Of a stretch of DNA of 36,957 nt, positions 1-7,821 are shown in pieces (the first letter of the stretch is position 1; every line of letters starts with the position of its first letter). This DNA is from CAYNRA01 sp964399465. GTDB taxonomy: Bacteria; Bacteroidota; Bacteroidia; Cytophagales; Spirosomataceae. The stretch covers positions 1 to 36,957 of the forward strand of contig CAYNRA010000022.1 of the NCBI GenBank assembly GCA_964399465.1, read 5' to 3'. The position numbers and the translations under genes are program-made. The notes beneath the pieces were generated by a model. The model searched no databases. It worked only from the letters and a program-made list of their open reading frames with translations, and was not told the DNA's origin.

Positions 1-2
1 GA

Positions 3-866
3 GCAAATCCTTCAAGCAAAAGAGTTTTGATATTTAGTCCACATCCAGATGATGATATCATTTCAATGGGTGGAACTTTTCAACGACTTGTAGATCAGGG
101 ACATGATGTGCATGTTGCATACCAAACATCTGGGAATATTGCAGTAGCAGATGATGAAGCTCTGAGATTTATTGATTTTGTAGTTGACTATAACAAGCAT
201 TTTGCTATTGAAAGTCCTGAAGCAATTAAAAATTTCGATGAAGCTAAACACTATTTACTGAATAAAAAAGACAGTGAAATAGACAATGAAATAGTACGAA
301 AAGTTAAAGGAATTATCCGTCGTGGAGAGGCGAAAGCAACCTGCCGATATGTTGGTATTCCGAATGAAAATGTACACTTCTTAGATATGCCTTTTTATGA
401 AACGGGTACAATCCAAAAAAGACCATTAGGTGAGAAAGACTTGGATTTAGTCAAGAATCTCATTGCCCAAATACAACCACATCAAATATATGCTGCAGGT
501 GATCTCGCTGATCCACATGGCACTCATAAAGTTTGTTTGGACGCTGTATTAGGTTCAGTTGAAGCTCTAAAAGAGGAAGAGTTTATGCAAGATTGTTGGG
601 TTTGGCTATATAGAGGAGCATGGGCCGAATGGGATATTCACGAAATTGAAATGGCAGTTCCTATGAGTCCAGATCAAGTACTTCAAAAAAGATATGGAAT
701 TTTCAAACATCAATCACAAAAAGATGGAGTTGTATTTCAAGGTTCAGATACAAGAGAGTTTTGGCAACGAGCTGAAGAGAGAAATGAAGCAACTGCTCGT
801 TTGTATAATAAATTAGGACTCGCTGAGTATCAAGCTATGGAGGCATTTGTAAGGTGGAAATCCTAA
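3..866 (+). CDS. Glucosamine-6-phosphate deaminase-like protein, C-terminal PIG-L/LmbE deacetylase-type domain (5' partial)
   Basis: The reading frame is already open at the window edge (residues ANPSSKRVLIFSPHPDDD), so this is the 3' part of a longer gene; a TTG at 27 is only an internal codon. The visible part begins with the PIG-L/LmbE zinc motif PHPDDD, followed by the segment ISMGGTFQRLVDQGHDVHVAYQTSGN and later a DPHGTH motif, both typical of this fold. In Bacteroidota this exact domain usually forms the C-terminal half of a roughly 640-residue NagB fusion, with a glucosamine-6-phosphate deaminase domain in front, acting in amino-sugar catabolism. The NagB half lies outside the window, so the fusion is inferred from family knowledge. 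A strong hairpin follows directly after the stop. Confidence 0.8.
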   Translation, partial: ANPSSKRVLIFSPHPDDDIISMGGTFQRLVDQGHDVHVAYQTSGNIAVADDEALRFIDFVVDYNKHFAIESPEAIKNFDEAKHYLLNKKDSEIDNEIVRKVKGIIRRGEAKATCRYVGIPNENVHFLDMPFYETGTIQKRPLGEKDLDLVKNLIAQIQPHQIYAAGDLADPHGTHKVCLDAVLGSVEALKEEEFMQDCWVWLYRGAWAEWDIHEIEMAVPMSPDQVLQKRYGIFKHQSQKDGVVFQGSDTREFWQRAEERNEATARLYNKLGLAEYQAMEAFVRWKS

Positions 867-871
867 ATTAT

Positions 872-902
872 AAAAATAGGGCTAAAATTTAGCCCTATTT
901 TT
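872..902 (+). terminator. Rho-independent terminator, near-perfect palindrome
   Basis: Arms AAAAATAGGGCTAAA (872-886) and its exact reverse complement (888-902) give a GC-cored stem ending in a T run. It starts 5 bases after the stop of the deaminase-like gene and would work in both directions. Confidence 0.8.
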
Positions 903-924
903 ATATAAAATCATAAGATAATTC

Positions 925-932
925 TATATTTG
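925..932 (+). promoter_or_regulatory. Candidate Bacteroidetes -7 element for the 54-residue ORF
   Basis: TATATTTG matches TAnnTTTG and lies 24 bases upstream of the ATG at 957, downstream of the terminator. I see no clear -33 TTTG at the right spacing. Confidence 0.4.
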
Positions 933-956
933 TCGGAATTTTGATAAACCTACACG

Positions 957-1121
957 ATGAAACAGAAAAGATACATTAACTTTTATAGACTATTTCAGTG
1001 GATATTATTTATTCCGATTACAATACCCCTCGCAATCTTCGTAGGTGTAATTGAAGGAATCAAAAAAGTATACATACAAGCAAAAGAAGATATCTTACAA
1101 AAAGAAGAAGTCCATTTTTAA
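957..1121 (+). CDS. Small single-pass membrane protein, 54 residues, unknown function
   Basis: An ATG-initiated ORF runs to a TAA that overlaps the convergent pseudouridine synthase gene by 4 bases. The peptide has a basic, aromatic N-terminus (MKQKRYINFYRLFQ), one hydrophobic stretch at about residues 15-32 (WILFIPITIPLAIFVGVI), and a charged Lys/Glu-rich tail. This is the layout of a small inner-membrane protein. It sits between a terminator and a convergent gene with its own TAnnTTTG-like box, which supports a real transcription unit. I do not recognise a family and assign no function. The chance of a spurious ORF remains because it is short. Confidence 0.5.
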   Translation: MKQKRYINFYRLFQWILFIPITIPLAIFVGVIEGIKKVYIQAKEDILQKEEVHF

Positions 1122-1843
1122 TAAAGAAAATCTAAATTTTCGTCTTTTATATCTTCTTTATCTAACTCCAAAAATTCTTCCCAGAATGAAATTTCTGGTA
1201 CAGCAGCTTTACATATAATTGGCTCTTTTTTTACGGGATGGATAAAATATACTCTTCTCGCATGTAGATTTATACTTCCATCTCTATTTCCTTCAGGGTA
1301 ACCATACTTCACATCTCCTCTTATAGGACAACCGATTGAGGCAAGTTGAACCCTAATCTGGTGTGGTCTCCCAGTAATTGGCTCAACTTCAATTAAATGA
1401 AATTTATTAATTGTACCCAAATATCTGTAATTCAGTTCAGCTTTTAACGAGTTCTCAACTTCAAATTTATGAGCAGTAACTGTATTTTTTTCATTATTTT
1501 TAACAAGCCAATGAGTTAACTTTCCCGCTTTTTTTTCTGGTTTACGTTTAGTAATCGCCCAATAGGTTTTTTGGATATCCCTCTTACGAAACAACTCATT
1601 CATCCTTTCGAGTGCTTTAGAAGTTTTCGCAAAAATTACCAAACCACTCACTGGTCTATCTAGCCGATGTATTGTACCTAGAAATACATCACCTGGTTTT
1701 TCATATTTAATTTTTAAATATTCTTTGACATAATCACCTAGCGTCTTATCTCCAGTTTTATCCTCGTGGACTAAAACACCAGCTGCTTTATTAACTAAAA
1801 TCAGGTGATTATCTTCGTAAATTATGTGAAATGGTTTTTTCAT
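1118..1843 (-). CDS. RluA-family RNA pseudouridine synthase
   Basis: This 241-residue protein carries the RluA-family catalytic segment HRLDRPVSGLVIFAKT at about residues 59-74, with the nucleophilic aspartate D62. The downstream motif GRPHQIRVQLASIGCPIRGDVKYG lines the active site. It has no N-terminal S4 domain and starts directly with FHIIYEDNHLILVNKAAGVLVH. It should isomerise a uridine in rRNA or tRNA in the cytoplasm; the target nucleotide cannot be read from the sequence. Its ATG overlaps the dxr stop in an ATGA arrangement (1840-1843), so the two are probably co-transcribed and translationally coupled. The gene converges on the small membrane protein gene at its 3' end. Confidence 0.88.
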   Translation of the reverse strand: MKKPFHIIYEDNHLILVNKAAGVLVHEDKTGDKTLGDYVKEYLKIKYEKPGDVFLGTIHRLDRPVSGLVIFAKTSKALERMNELFRKRDIQKTYWAITKRKPEKKAGKLTHWLVKNNEKNTVTAHKFEVENSLKAELNYRYLGTINKFHLIEVEPITGRPHQIRVQLASIGCPIRGDVKYGYPEGNRDGSINLHARRVYFIHPVKKEPIICKAAVPEISFWEEFLELDKEDIKDENLDFLY

Positions 1844-2997
1844 ATACTTTTTAACAATTCATTTGCTTTTATTCTCGTATGCTCATCTGTTTGAATATAA
1901 TCTTCTAAATTAGGTTGTTGAATAAAAGTAATTTTTTGCATACAAGTTGAAATCAAATCGGACATCCCTAAGAATGAAATCTGATCGGATAGAAAAGCTT
2001 GAACTGCAACTTCATTCGCTGCATTTAGAATACAAGGCATATTTCCCCCTTTCTCTAATGCATAAAAAGCCAAACTTAGATTCTGGAATGTATTTAGGTC
2101 AGGTTGCTCAAATGTCAATGTTGGATATTCTAAAAACGAAAAACGACGTGAAAGAGATGAAATTCTATTTGGATATGCTAGCGCATACTGAATAGGTAAC
2201 TTCATGTCTGGTAAACCCATTTGAGCTTTAATACTACCATCTTCAAACTGAACCAAAGAATGAATAATTGATTGTGGATGAACAATAACTTCAATCTGAT
2301 TTGGAGAAAGATCAAATAACCATTTCGCTTCAATTACCTCCAGACCTTTATTCATTAACGAAGCAGAATCAATCGTAATTTTGGCACCCATTGACCAGTT
2401 TGGGTGTTTCAAAGCTTGTTCCTTAGTTACTGAACTTAAAAAAGATTTATTCCTCCCACGAAAAGGGCCACCAGAGGCAGTTAAAATTATTTTCTCAATT
2501 TTATTATGAAACTCGCCTGCTAAGCATTGAAAAATCGCCGAATGTTCTGAATCAACAGGCAAAATATCTACTCCGTTTTCTTGTGCTAATTGTGTAATTA
2601 ATTCACCTGCAACAACAAGTGTTTCTTTATTTGCAAGAGCAATATGTTTTTTTGCTCGTATTGCATGAACTGTTGGAATCAATCCAGCGTAACCAACTAA
2701 AGCTGTAAGTACAATATCTATTGTTTCAATTGTTACTACCTGATTGAGTGCATTTAAACCCGAATAAACCTTAATAGGTAAATCAGACAAACTAGATTTT
2801 ACTCGTTCATAATGTACATCATCGCCAATTACTACTACATTAGGAACAAAAGTTCTTGCTTGTTCAATTAATAAGTTAGCATTTGATTGTGCAGTCAATA
2901 CTTCTACAGTAAATAAATCAGGATGTTCCGAAATAACCTGTAAAGCTTGTGTTCCAATAGAACCAGTAGAACCTAAAATTGCAATATGTCTCTTCAT
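1840..2997 (-). CDS. dxr: 1-deoxy-D-xylulose 5-phosphate reductoisomerase
   Basis: Dxr converts DXP to 2-C-methyl-D-erythritol 4-phosphate with NADPH, the first committed step of the non-mevalonate isoprenoid pathway. Visible features of the 385-residue protein are the NADPH loop GSTGSIG (9-15), LANKETLV (121-128), the metal-binding pair in LPVDSEHSAIF (D149, E151), the loop TASGGPFRG (173-181), and NKGLEVIEAKWLF with the third metal ligand at about E220. The length is normal for the family. I place the start at the ATG at 2997; a TTG codon directly upstream would add one residue but is less likely. The stop overlaps the start of the downstream pseudouridine synthase gene. Confidence 0.95.
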   Translation of the reverse strand: MKRHIAILGSTGSIGTQALQVISEHPDLFTVEVLTAQSNANLLIEQARTFVPNVVVIGDDVHYERVKSSLSDLPIKVYSGLNALNQVVTIETIDIVLTALVGYAGLIPTVHAIRAKKHIALANKETLVVAGELITQLAQENGVDILPVDSEHSAIFQCLAGEFHNKIEKIILTASGGPFRGRNKSFLSSVTKEQALKHPNWSMGAKITIDSASLMNKGLEVIEAKWLFDLSPNQIEVIVHPQSIIHSLVQFEDGSIKAQMGLPDMKLPIQYALAYPNRISSLSRRFSFLEYPTLTFEQPDLNTFQNLSLAFYALEKGGNMPCILNAANEVAVQAFLSDQISFLGMSDLISTCMQKITFIQQPNLEDYIQTDEHTRIKANELLKSI

Positions 2998-3018
2998 CAA
3001 GTATGTTGATAAATAAAA

Positions 3019-3043
3019 TTATCCACATAAAATATGTGGATAA
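3019..3043. promoter_or_regulatory. Inverted pair of exact DnaA boxes between accD and dxr
   Basis: TTATCCACATA at 3019-3029 and its exact reverse complement at 3033-3043 are separated by AAA. Each arm contains the consensus DnaA box TTATCCACA. The site lies in the 68-base gap between accD and dxr. It could bind DnaA as an origin accessory or regulatory site, or act as an RNA hairpin. The low GC content and lack of a T run make a classical terminator less likely. Confidence 0.55.
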
Positions 3044-3065
3044 CTATACATGTAAATCGAAAAAA

Positions 3066-3911
3066 TTAAGAATGTATCAGTGATAATAGTGATGAAAGTT
3101 TGTCTTTCATATCTTTTCTATCTACAATAAAGTCTAAAAAACCATGTTCCAAAACAAATTCAGCAGTTTGAAATCCTTTGGGTAGATCTTTTCCAATCGT
3201 TTCTTTTATAACTCTAGGTCCCGCAAACCCTATCAATGATCCAGGTTCTGCAATATTAAAATCGCCTAACATTGCATATGAAGCTGTAACCCCACCTGTA
3301 GTAGGATCTGTGAGAAGGGAAATATAGGGCAACTTATTCTCAGCAAGCAATGCAAGTTTAGCAGACGTTTTAGCCATTTGCATTAGTGAAAAGCCAGCTT
3401 CCATCATTCTAGCTCCACCTGATTTTGAAATCATTAAAAAAGGAAGTTTATTCTTAATTGAATAATCTATTCCTCTAGCAATTTTTTCTCCTACTACAGA
3501 ACCCATTGATCCACCAATGAAGCCGAAATCCATACAGCAAATGGTTAAATGTACACCATTCATAGATCCATGAGCAGTTCTTACGGCATCTTTTAATCCT
3601 GATTTTGCTTCTGTCGCGCGTAATCTATCTGGATATGCTTTTGTATCAACAAATTGAAGAGGATCTCCTGAGTGAAGTGAAGCATCTAGTTCGGTATAAG
3701 CTCCTTCATCAAACAATAACTGAAAATAAGCCTCGGAACCTATTTTTTCATGATAGTTGCAATGAATACACGTAAACGAATTTAGTTTATGTTCACGTGT
3801 GTGCATCACATTTTTACAACTAGAGCATTGATACCACAAACCATCTGGAACTTCTCTTTTTAGTTCAGTCGGTGTCTGAATACCCTTATCTGTTCTTTTG
3901 AACCATGACAT
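3066..3911 (-). CDS. accD: Acetyl-CoA carboxylase carboxyltransferase subunit beta
   Basis: AccD forms the carboxyltransferase half of acetyl-CoA carboxylase together with AccA and makes malonyl-CoA for fatty acid synthesis. The 281-residue protein begins with the characteristic zinc ribbon, with cysteines at C29, C32, C48 and C51. The crotonase-fold core follows, with the motifs GFIGGSMGSVVGEKIARG, SGGARMMEAG and TDPTTGGVTASYAMLGD, then the terminal region AGPRVIKETIG. The length matches bacterial AccD. The start is the ATG at 3911, with a TAnnTTTG box 25 bases upstream, so the gene probably has its own promoter. dxr and the pseudouridine synthase gene follow in the same direction. Confidence 0.96.
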   Translation of the reverse strand: MSWFKRTDKGIQTPTELKREVPDGLWYQCSSCKNVMHTREHKLNSFTCIHCNYHEKIGSEAYFQLLFDEGAYTELDASLHSGDPLQFVDTKAYPDRLRATEAKSGLKDAVRTAHGSMNGVHLTICCMDFGFIGGSMGSVVGEKIARGIDYSIKNKLPFLMISKSGGARMMEAGFSLMQMAKTSAKLALLAENKLPYISLLTDPTTGGVTASYAMLGDFNIAEPGSLIGFAGPRVIKETIGKDLPKGFQTAEFVLEHGFLDFIVDRKDMKDKLSSLLSLIHS

Positions 3912-3936
3912 ACGATAAATAGATTAGATGATAGTG

Positions 3937-3944
3937 CAAAGATA
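3937..3944 (-). promoter_or_regulatory. Candidate -7 element of the accD promoter
   Basis: On the minus strand this reads TATCTTTG, matching the Bacteroidetes TAnnTTTG element, 25 bases upstream of the accD ATG. No convincing -33 TTTG is visible at the expected spacing. Confidence 0.5.
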
Positions 3945-3989
3945 GGAAAACTACAATATACTTTCATTCTTGACTATTTATTTGTCAGA

Positions 3990-5795
3990 TTACTCTATAC
4001 TATCTCCTCTTAATTCACGAATTTTCTTTCTCGCATCAACGGTATATACACTCCCAGGGTAGGTAAAAATAATTTTTTCATACAATTCCATAGCCCTGAC
4101 TGGATTTTTTAAATATTTCATCTCAATCATTGCAGCTTGATAAAGTGCATCATCAGCTAAAGTTTCATATCCGTAATTCATACTAATCTCATCAAGAAAC
4201 AGAATTGCTTCTTGAAACTTACCCAATTTTAAAGCAATTTCATACCGAGTCCACAAAATATCATCCGCAATAGGTAAATCTTTTGAGATACTAAATAAGG
4301 AATCTAAAATCTGGTCTGCTTCTTGATATTTATTCTGAAAAAGTAACAATTCTGCTTTGGAGTAACTTTGTAAATGAAATGAAGCTGAATCGTCACCTTT
4401 ATTTTCTTCAATGTGGAGTGCTAATTTAAGCGCATCATTTGCTATTTCTCGTGTAGTAGCCTTTTTAAGGATATCCAATATTTCCTTTGCTAAATCGAAC
4501 TCAGATTGAAAATAATAAAGTTTTGCATTTTTTAATTTTGCAGATTCAGCCAATGGGCTTTCCTTCTGAGACTTCTCCACTTGCATATACAGCAAGCTTG
4601 ACTCCCAAGGTTCATCATTGAGAAGATATATATCGGCTAAATCGATTTTGCATTGATCTTTTAGGAGAGGGCTTATTTCAGAATTTGAGATGAGATCAGT
4701 AAGTAATTGTATGGCGCTGTTTTTATTATCTAAATAAAAGGCTTCTAATAAAGCCAAATTACGTGTAATATCATAAGACACCGCCCCCTGCAAAATAGTT
4801 GACCTGAGCGACTCATATTCGTTTTTGAGTGATATTAAATCCTCATACTTAATTGGAAAAGTATTTTTTATAATTTTTTCCTTTGATTGAATTAACCAAT
4901 ACGTTGCAATTTGAAAAATCGAAGAATTAAAATACTCTGAGGTTAGATACGAAAATATGTCTTGTGCATCTGAATAATTTTCATTGTTGAAGGCTAAAAG
5001 ACCTAAATCTAGAACATTTTGACCATTTAATTTTAAACGTTTATCAAGTGCCTTACTAAACCTAAATGCTTTTTTAAAATCCTTCTGGGTAGTATAAAAC
5101 CAAACTAACATTTCATTGAAGAAGGTTTCATTTGGTTTCTTTTGGATATAATCAAAAAGTGTTTTCTCCACCAGACTAAGTTCACTTTCTGTTTTAAAGT
5201 TATCTAGTATGTTATTTCGAATGTAATCAACATTTCCATTAACTACTCCCCAATTAAGTAATTCAAAAAGCATTTTATCTTTTTGACCATTAAAAAGATA
5301 TGCTCTAGCTAGTTGTATTCCAAATTTATGAGGGATCGTTTGACCACCCTGAACTTCTTTCAGAAAATCCACTAATTCGCTGAATTTACCCTCAACATAA
5401 TATTTATTTTGAATTTCGTAAACCATTTGGTCATTTTGACTTGCGAGTTGAATATATTTTCGTCTTGTGAGATTGGCTTCAACTAGATTATTCATTAACA
5501 ATTGAATAATTTCTAGATCGACGTAATAAATAATTTTAGTTGGATTTGATTTGATTTGAGTTGAAACGAACTTTTGAGCCTTTTCATATTTTTTTAATTT
5601 TATCAACAAATGTAAATAATCTGGATATATAATCTCCAGATTATTTTTTTTTCTGACTATATCATCAAACTCGTATTCTGCTTTAGTTAAATCACCTTGT
5701 TTTAAATATTCCCTAGCTAGCTCATACGATTGTCCTTGAAGAACCAATGTGGAAACACAAAAAAGAAAGAGTAGGGACATTCTAATAACAATCAT
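3990..5795 (-). CDS. Periplasmic tetratricopeptide-repeat protein, 601 residues
   Basis: The N-terminus (MIVIRMSLLFLFCVSTLVLQGQS) is a Sec signal peptide without a convincing lipobox, so the mature protein is probably periplasmic or outer-membrane associated. The rest is a chain of degenerate helical TPR-like repeats, for example YLKQGDLTKAEYEFDDI near the N-terminus and KNPVRAMELYEKIIFTYPGS near the C-terminus. The final repeats resemble the YbgF/BamD-type TPR pattern of a protein-interaction scaffold in the envelope. A second ATG at codon 6 is an alternative start that would still leave a signal peptide. The gene stands alone on its strand, with accD 78 bases downstream and the origin-like region directly upstream. 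I cannot assign a specific partner. Confidence 0.8.
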   Translation of the reverse strand: MIVIRMSLLFLFCVSTLVLQGQSYELAREYLKQGDLTKAEYEFDDIVRKKNNLEIIYPDYLHLLIKLKKYEKAQKFVSTQIKSNPTKIIYYVDLEIIQLLMNNLVEANLTRRKYIQLASQNDQMVYEIQNKYYVEGKFSELVDFLKEVQGGQTIPHKFGIQLARAYLFNGQKDKMLFELLNWGVVNGNVDYIRNNILDNFKTESELSLVEKTLFDYIQKKPNETFFNEMLVWFYTTQKDFKKAFRFSKALDKRLKLNGQNVLDLGLLAFNNENYSDAQDIFSYLTSEYFNSSIFQIATYWLIQSKEKIIKNTFPIKYEDLISLKNEYESLRSTILQGAVSYDITRNLALLEAFYLDNKNSAIQLLTDLISNSEISPLLKDQCKIDLADIYLLNDEPWESSLLYMQVEKSQKESPLAESAKLKNAKLYYFQSEFDLAKEILDILKKATTREIANDALKLALHIEENKGDDSASFHLQSYSKAELLLFQNKYQEADQILDSLFSISKDLPIADDILWTRYEIALKLGKFQEAILFLDEISMNYGYETLADDALYQAAMIEMKYLKNPVRAMELYEKIIFTYPGSVYTVDARKKIRELRGDSIE

Positions 5796-5838
5796 ATTTT
5801 TTTAAATTTTTATTATTGTATTCTATTAAGACTGTTGA

Positions 5839-5870
5839 TATGTGGATGAAATTTTTATGTGGATGAAATT
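5839..5870 (+). repeat. Two 15-bp direct repeats (iteron-like) in the origin-like region
   Basis: TATGTGGATGAAATT occurs at 5839-5853 and again at 5856-5870, a 17-base period. Each copy contains a DnaA-box-like 9-mer on the minus strand. Confidence 0.8.
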
Positions 5871-6018
5871 GATTATTTATTTAACTAGTCAATTGGTATA
5901 ATGTGTATAACTCATTTAATTATTAACAATTAATCAATTGAATAGTAGCGCATTAAAAATTTAATGTATATAACTTTAATTGAGAATTGACAAGTGTTAT
6001 TATGTTATACACATAGGT

Positions 6019-6032
6019 TATCCACGTGGATA
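6019..6032. repeat. Perfect 14-bp palindrome centred on CACGTG
   Basis: TATCCACGTGGATA reads the same on both strands and consists of two overlapping divergent DnaA-like boxes. Its CACGTG core is shared with the parS sites at 9701 and 9738, but the flanks differ. Confidence 0.75.
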
Positions 6033-6169
6033 GATTGTTTATCGAATGTGTATAAGCTAGAAGTTTGAGTTCTTATACACATTCTTATGGTTTCATACAC
6101 ATTCAGTAATGAGTTATACACTCCTTTTCCACGTAAAATATTGATTTATTCACATAGTTATCCACTAAT

Positions 6170-7774
6170 TTATTTCAAAAAGTTATCAATTTGTTGTTCA
6201 ATCTCAAAATTGGTTTTTATTTTGATAGTTTCAGGATGAAAATAGACTTTTTCGGGTAATATGTTATTTTTCAAGTCTCCATTGTCCCAAAAGTCATTAT
6301 CGTTTATATCTTCAATAATTCTAAACCTATAATCCCCATTGGTCAAATTTGTAAAAATTGTTTTTTTCTTGATTTTACTTTTTCTTATTACGGAAAGATT
6401 CGTTGCATCTAGAAGTTCTACAAAACATGTTTGGCACTCTTTATCAAGCACGAGAGTTAGCTGACCAGTTTCCGTTTTGGGTAATACAAGTATTTCCGCA
6501 GATTTAGTTGTGTTGGTATCTCCCAAAACAGATGTTAAAGCACCATTAATTAAACTTATTTCAATTTTTTCCTTTTGTATAATGGATTGATTCAGTTTAA
6601 GTACGAACTCAGTGTCGCTAATTTTATGTAAATCAAATGGAATTGTATTGATAGTATCCTTTCGAACAATGATTTTATTTGTATCAATTTGTTCTATTGG
6701 AACTAGTGTTTTAATCTTTATTTCATTCAAATCAACAACTTGTTTTCTATTTTCAGGCTTAGATGTCCAGGTTACTTCTACATTGTTTTTCTTAGTGGAC
6801 AAATTGGTGAGAAATTTAATTTTTTCTTGTAGGTGACTTAAACGGTTCGTTGAGTCAGTAACCAAAAATTGAACATGTAAACTATCAATTTGCCTCTTTA
6901 GATCTTTGTAAAATATTATTTCTGAACTAGTAAATGAATATTTTACTGAATCGGTTTTTGACAATAGTTTTACATCTTTAATTGGCTTACTTAAACCAAG
7001 TATAAATGTATTCGCTCTTGGGGTTCTTTTTTTAATTGTAGCAGTATCAAAATCAGCAGTAAATAACTCAATTGATAAGTTCTCAAATTGTGTTTTTAAC
7101 TGTAGAGTATCCTTTATAAACCCTGCTTTTTCGATATTAAACTCTGGTATTAGGTTATTATTTTTATCTTGAAAGGCCAAAACACGAAATCTACCATTCC
7201 TTATATTTTCAAAACGATACATACCTGAACTATCTGTTTTTACAAAATAATCTGGTTTTCGTTTATAATAGGGAATTGTATCCGGTCTAGTCAAATCATA
7301 TAATCCTACTGTGACTTCATTTATATTGCTTTTTGTAAATAGATCGACAGTTTTTCCGGTTAACCCAAGTGAGTCAATTTTATTACCAGTAGAAAAAACA
7401 AGTCTTAAATTTTTTGAAGGATTTTTTTCATTTAAGTCCTTTACACCATTTTTAAAATTAAAAGTATAGGTTGTACTATCCCTTAATTTTTGATTGAGTT
7501 TTAATTCAACACTTGTTAGTTTACTCTTTACAGTATAGCCTCCTTCTAGTTCTGGAGATACAGATAGTTCTTGTTTTAGCGAATTAATATCAATAGGTTC
7601 GTCAAATTCTAATTGTATATAATTTGTTTGACTATTCAGGGCCTTATTTTCCGGATAGCTTCGAATTAATTTGGGTGGAGTAATATCTTTTTTTCCTCCC
7701 GTTGGTGGTACAAATTGAGCACAACTTGATAAAACAAGCGTGATAATTGAGCTAATTGCGAGTGATTTATACAT
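6170..7774 (-). CDS. Ig-like (SbsA-type) domain lipoprotein
   Basis: The N-terminus is a lipoprotein signal (SIITLVLSSCAQF) with the lipidated cysteine at C18, followed by the motif PPTGGKKDITPPKLIRSYPENKAL. This leads into a bacterial Ig-like domain of the SbsA-Ig type (about residues 30-130), where LEFDEPID and STTYTFNFKNGVKDLNEKN are the recognisable strands. The remainder is beta-rich and includes a carboxypeptidase-regulatory-like segment (YRFENIRNGRFRVLAFQDKNNNLIPE). Such 500-600-residue lipoproteins are widespread in Bacteroidota envelopes, and their precise function is unknown. The gene lies directly between the DnaA-box cluster and mnmG, separated from mnmG by a terminator. Confidence 0.82.
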   Translation of the reverse strand: MYKSLAISSIITLVLSSCAQFVPPTGGKKDITPPKLIRSYPENKALNSQTNYIQLEFDEPIDINSLKQELSVSPELEGGYTVKSKLTSVELKLNQKLRDSTTYTFNFKNGVKDLNEKNPSKNLRLVFSTGNKIDSLGLTGKTVDLFTKSNINEVTVGLYDLTRPDTIPYYKRKPDYFVKTDSSGMYRFENIRNGRFRVLAFQDKNNNLIPEFNIEKAGFIKDTLQLKTQFENLSIELFTADFDTATIKKRTPRANTFILGLSKPIKDVKLLSKTDSVKYSFTSSEIIFYKDLKRQIDSLHVQFLVTDSTNRLSHLQEKIKFLTNLSTKKNNVEVTWTSKPENRKQVVDLNEIKIKTLVPIEQIDTNKIIVRKDTINTIPFDLHKISDTEFVLKLNQSIIQKEKIEISLINGALTSVLGDTNTTKSAEILVLPKTETGQLTLVLDKECQTCFVELLDATNLSVIRKSKIKKKTIFTNLTNGDYRFRIIEDINDNDFWDNGDLKNNILPEKVYFHPETIKIKTNFEIEQQIDNFLK

Positions 7775-7787
7775 AGTTATTTAAAGA

Positions 7788-7819
7788 AAACAGACCTCAC
7801 ATGAATGAGAGGTCTGTTT
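7788..7819 (-). terminator. Hairpin terminator downstream of mnmG
   Basis: Arms AAACAGACCTC (7788-7798) and GAGGTCTGTTT (7809-7819) form an 11-bp stem 2 bases after the mnmG stop, followed by a T-rich tail on the minus strand. It separates mnmG from the Ig-like lipoprotein gene. Confidence 0.75.
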
Positions 7820-7821
7820 GA

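Larger units (their letters stand above)
5796..6169. other. Candidate chromosomal replication origin (oriC): DnaA-box cluster in a gene-free AT-rich gap
   Basis: This 374-base stretch has no plausible gene. It holds nine 9-mers within one mismatch of TTATCCACA: plus-strand sites at 6005 and 6073 (TTATACACA), 6018 (TTATCCACG), 6146 (TTATTCACA) and 6158 (TTATCCACT), and minus-strand sites at 5841-5849 and 5858-5866 (TCATCCACA), 5902-5910 and 6047-6055 (TTATACACA). Two-mismatch sites lie at 6093 (TCATACACA), 6114 (TTATACACT) and 6024-6032 (minus strand). A box-poor, extremely AT-rich section at about 5871-6000 could be the unwinding element. No dnaA gene is in view, which does not exclude an origin in this phylum. 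parS-like sites and mnmG within 4 kb support the call. Gene directions do not diverge here. The origin function is inferred. Confidence 0.72.

Noticed and set aside
5871..6000. tRNA or other structured RNA gene in the AT-rich gap
   Set aside because: No cloverleaf, CCA end or conserved T-loop is visible; the sequence is nearly pure A/T with short repeats.
5796..6169. Plasmid or phage origin with iterons
   Set aside because: There is no replication initiator gene and all neighbours are core chromosomal genes.
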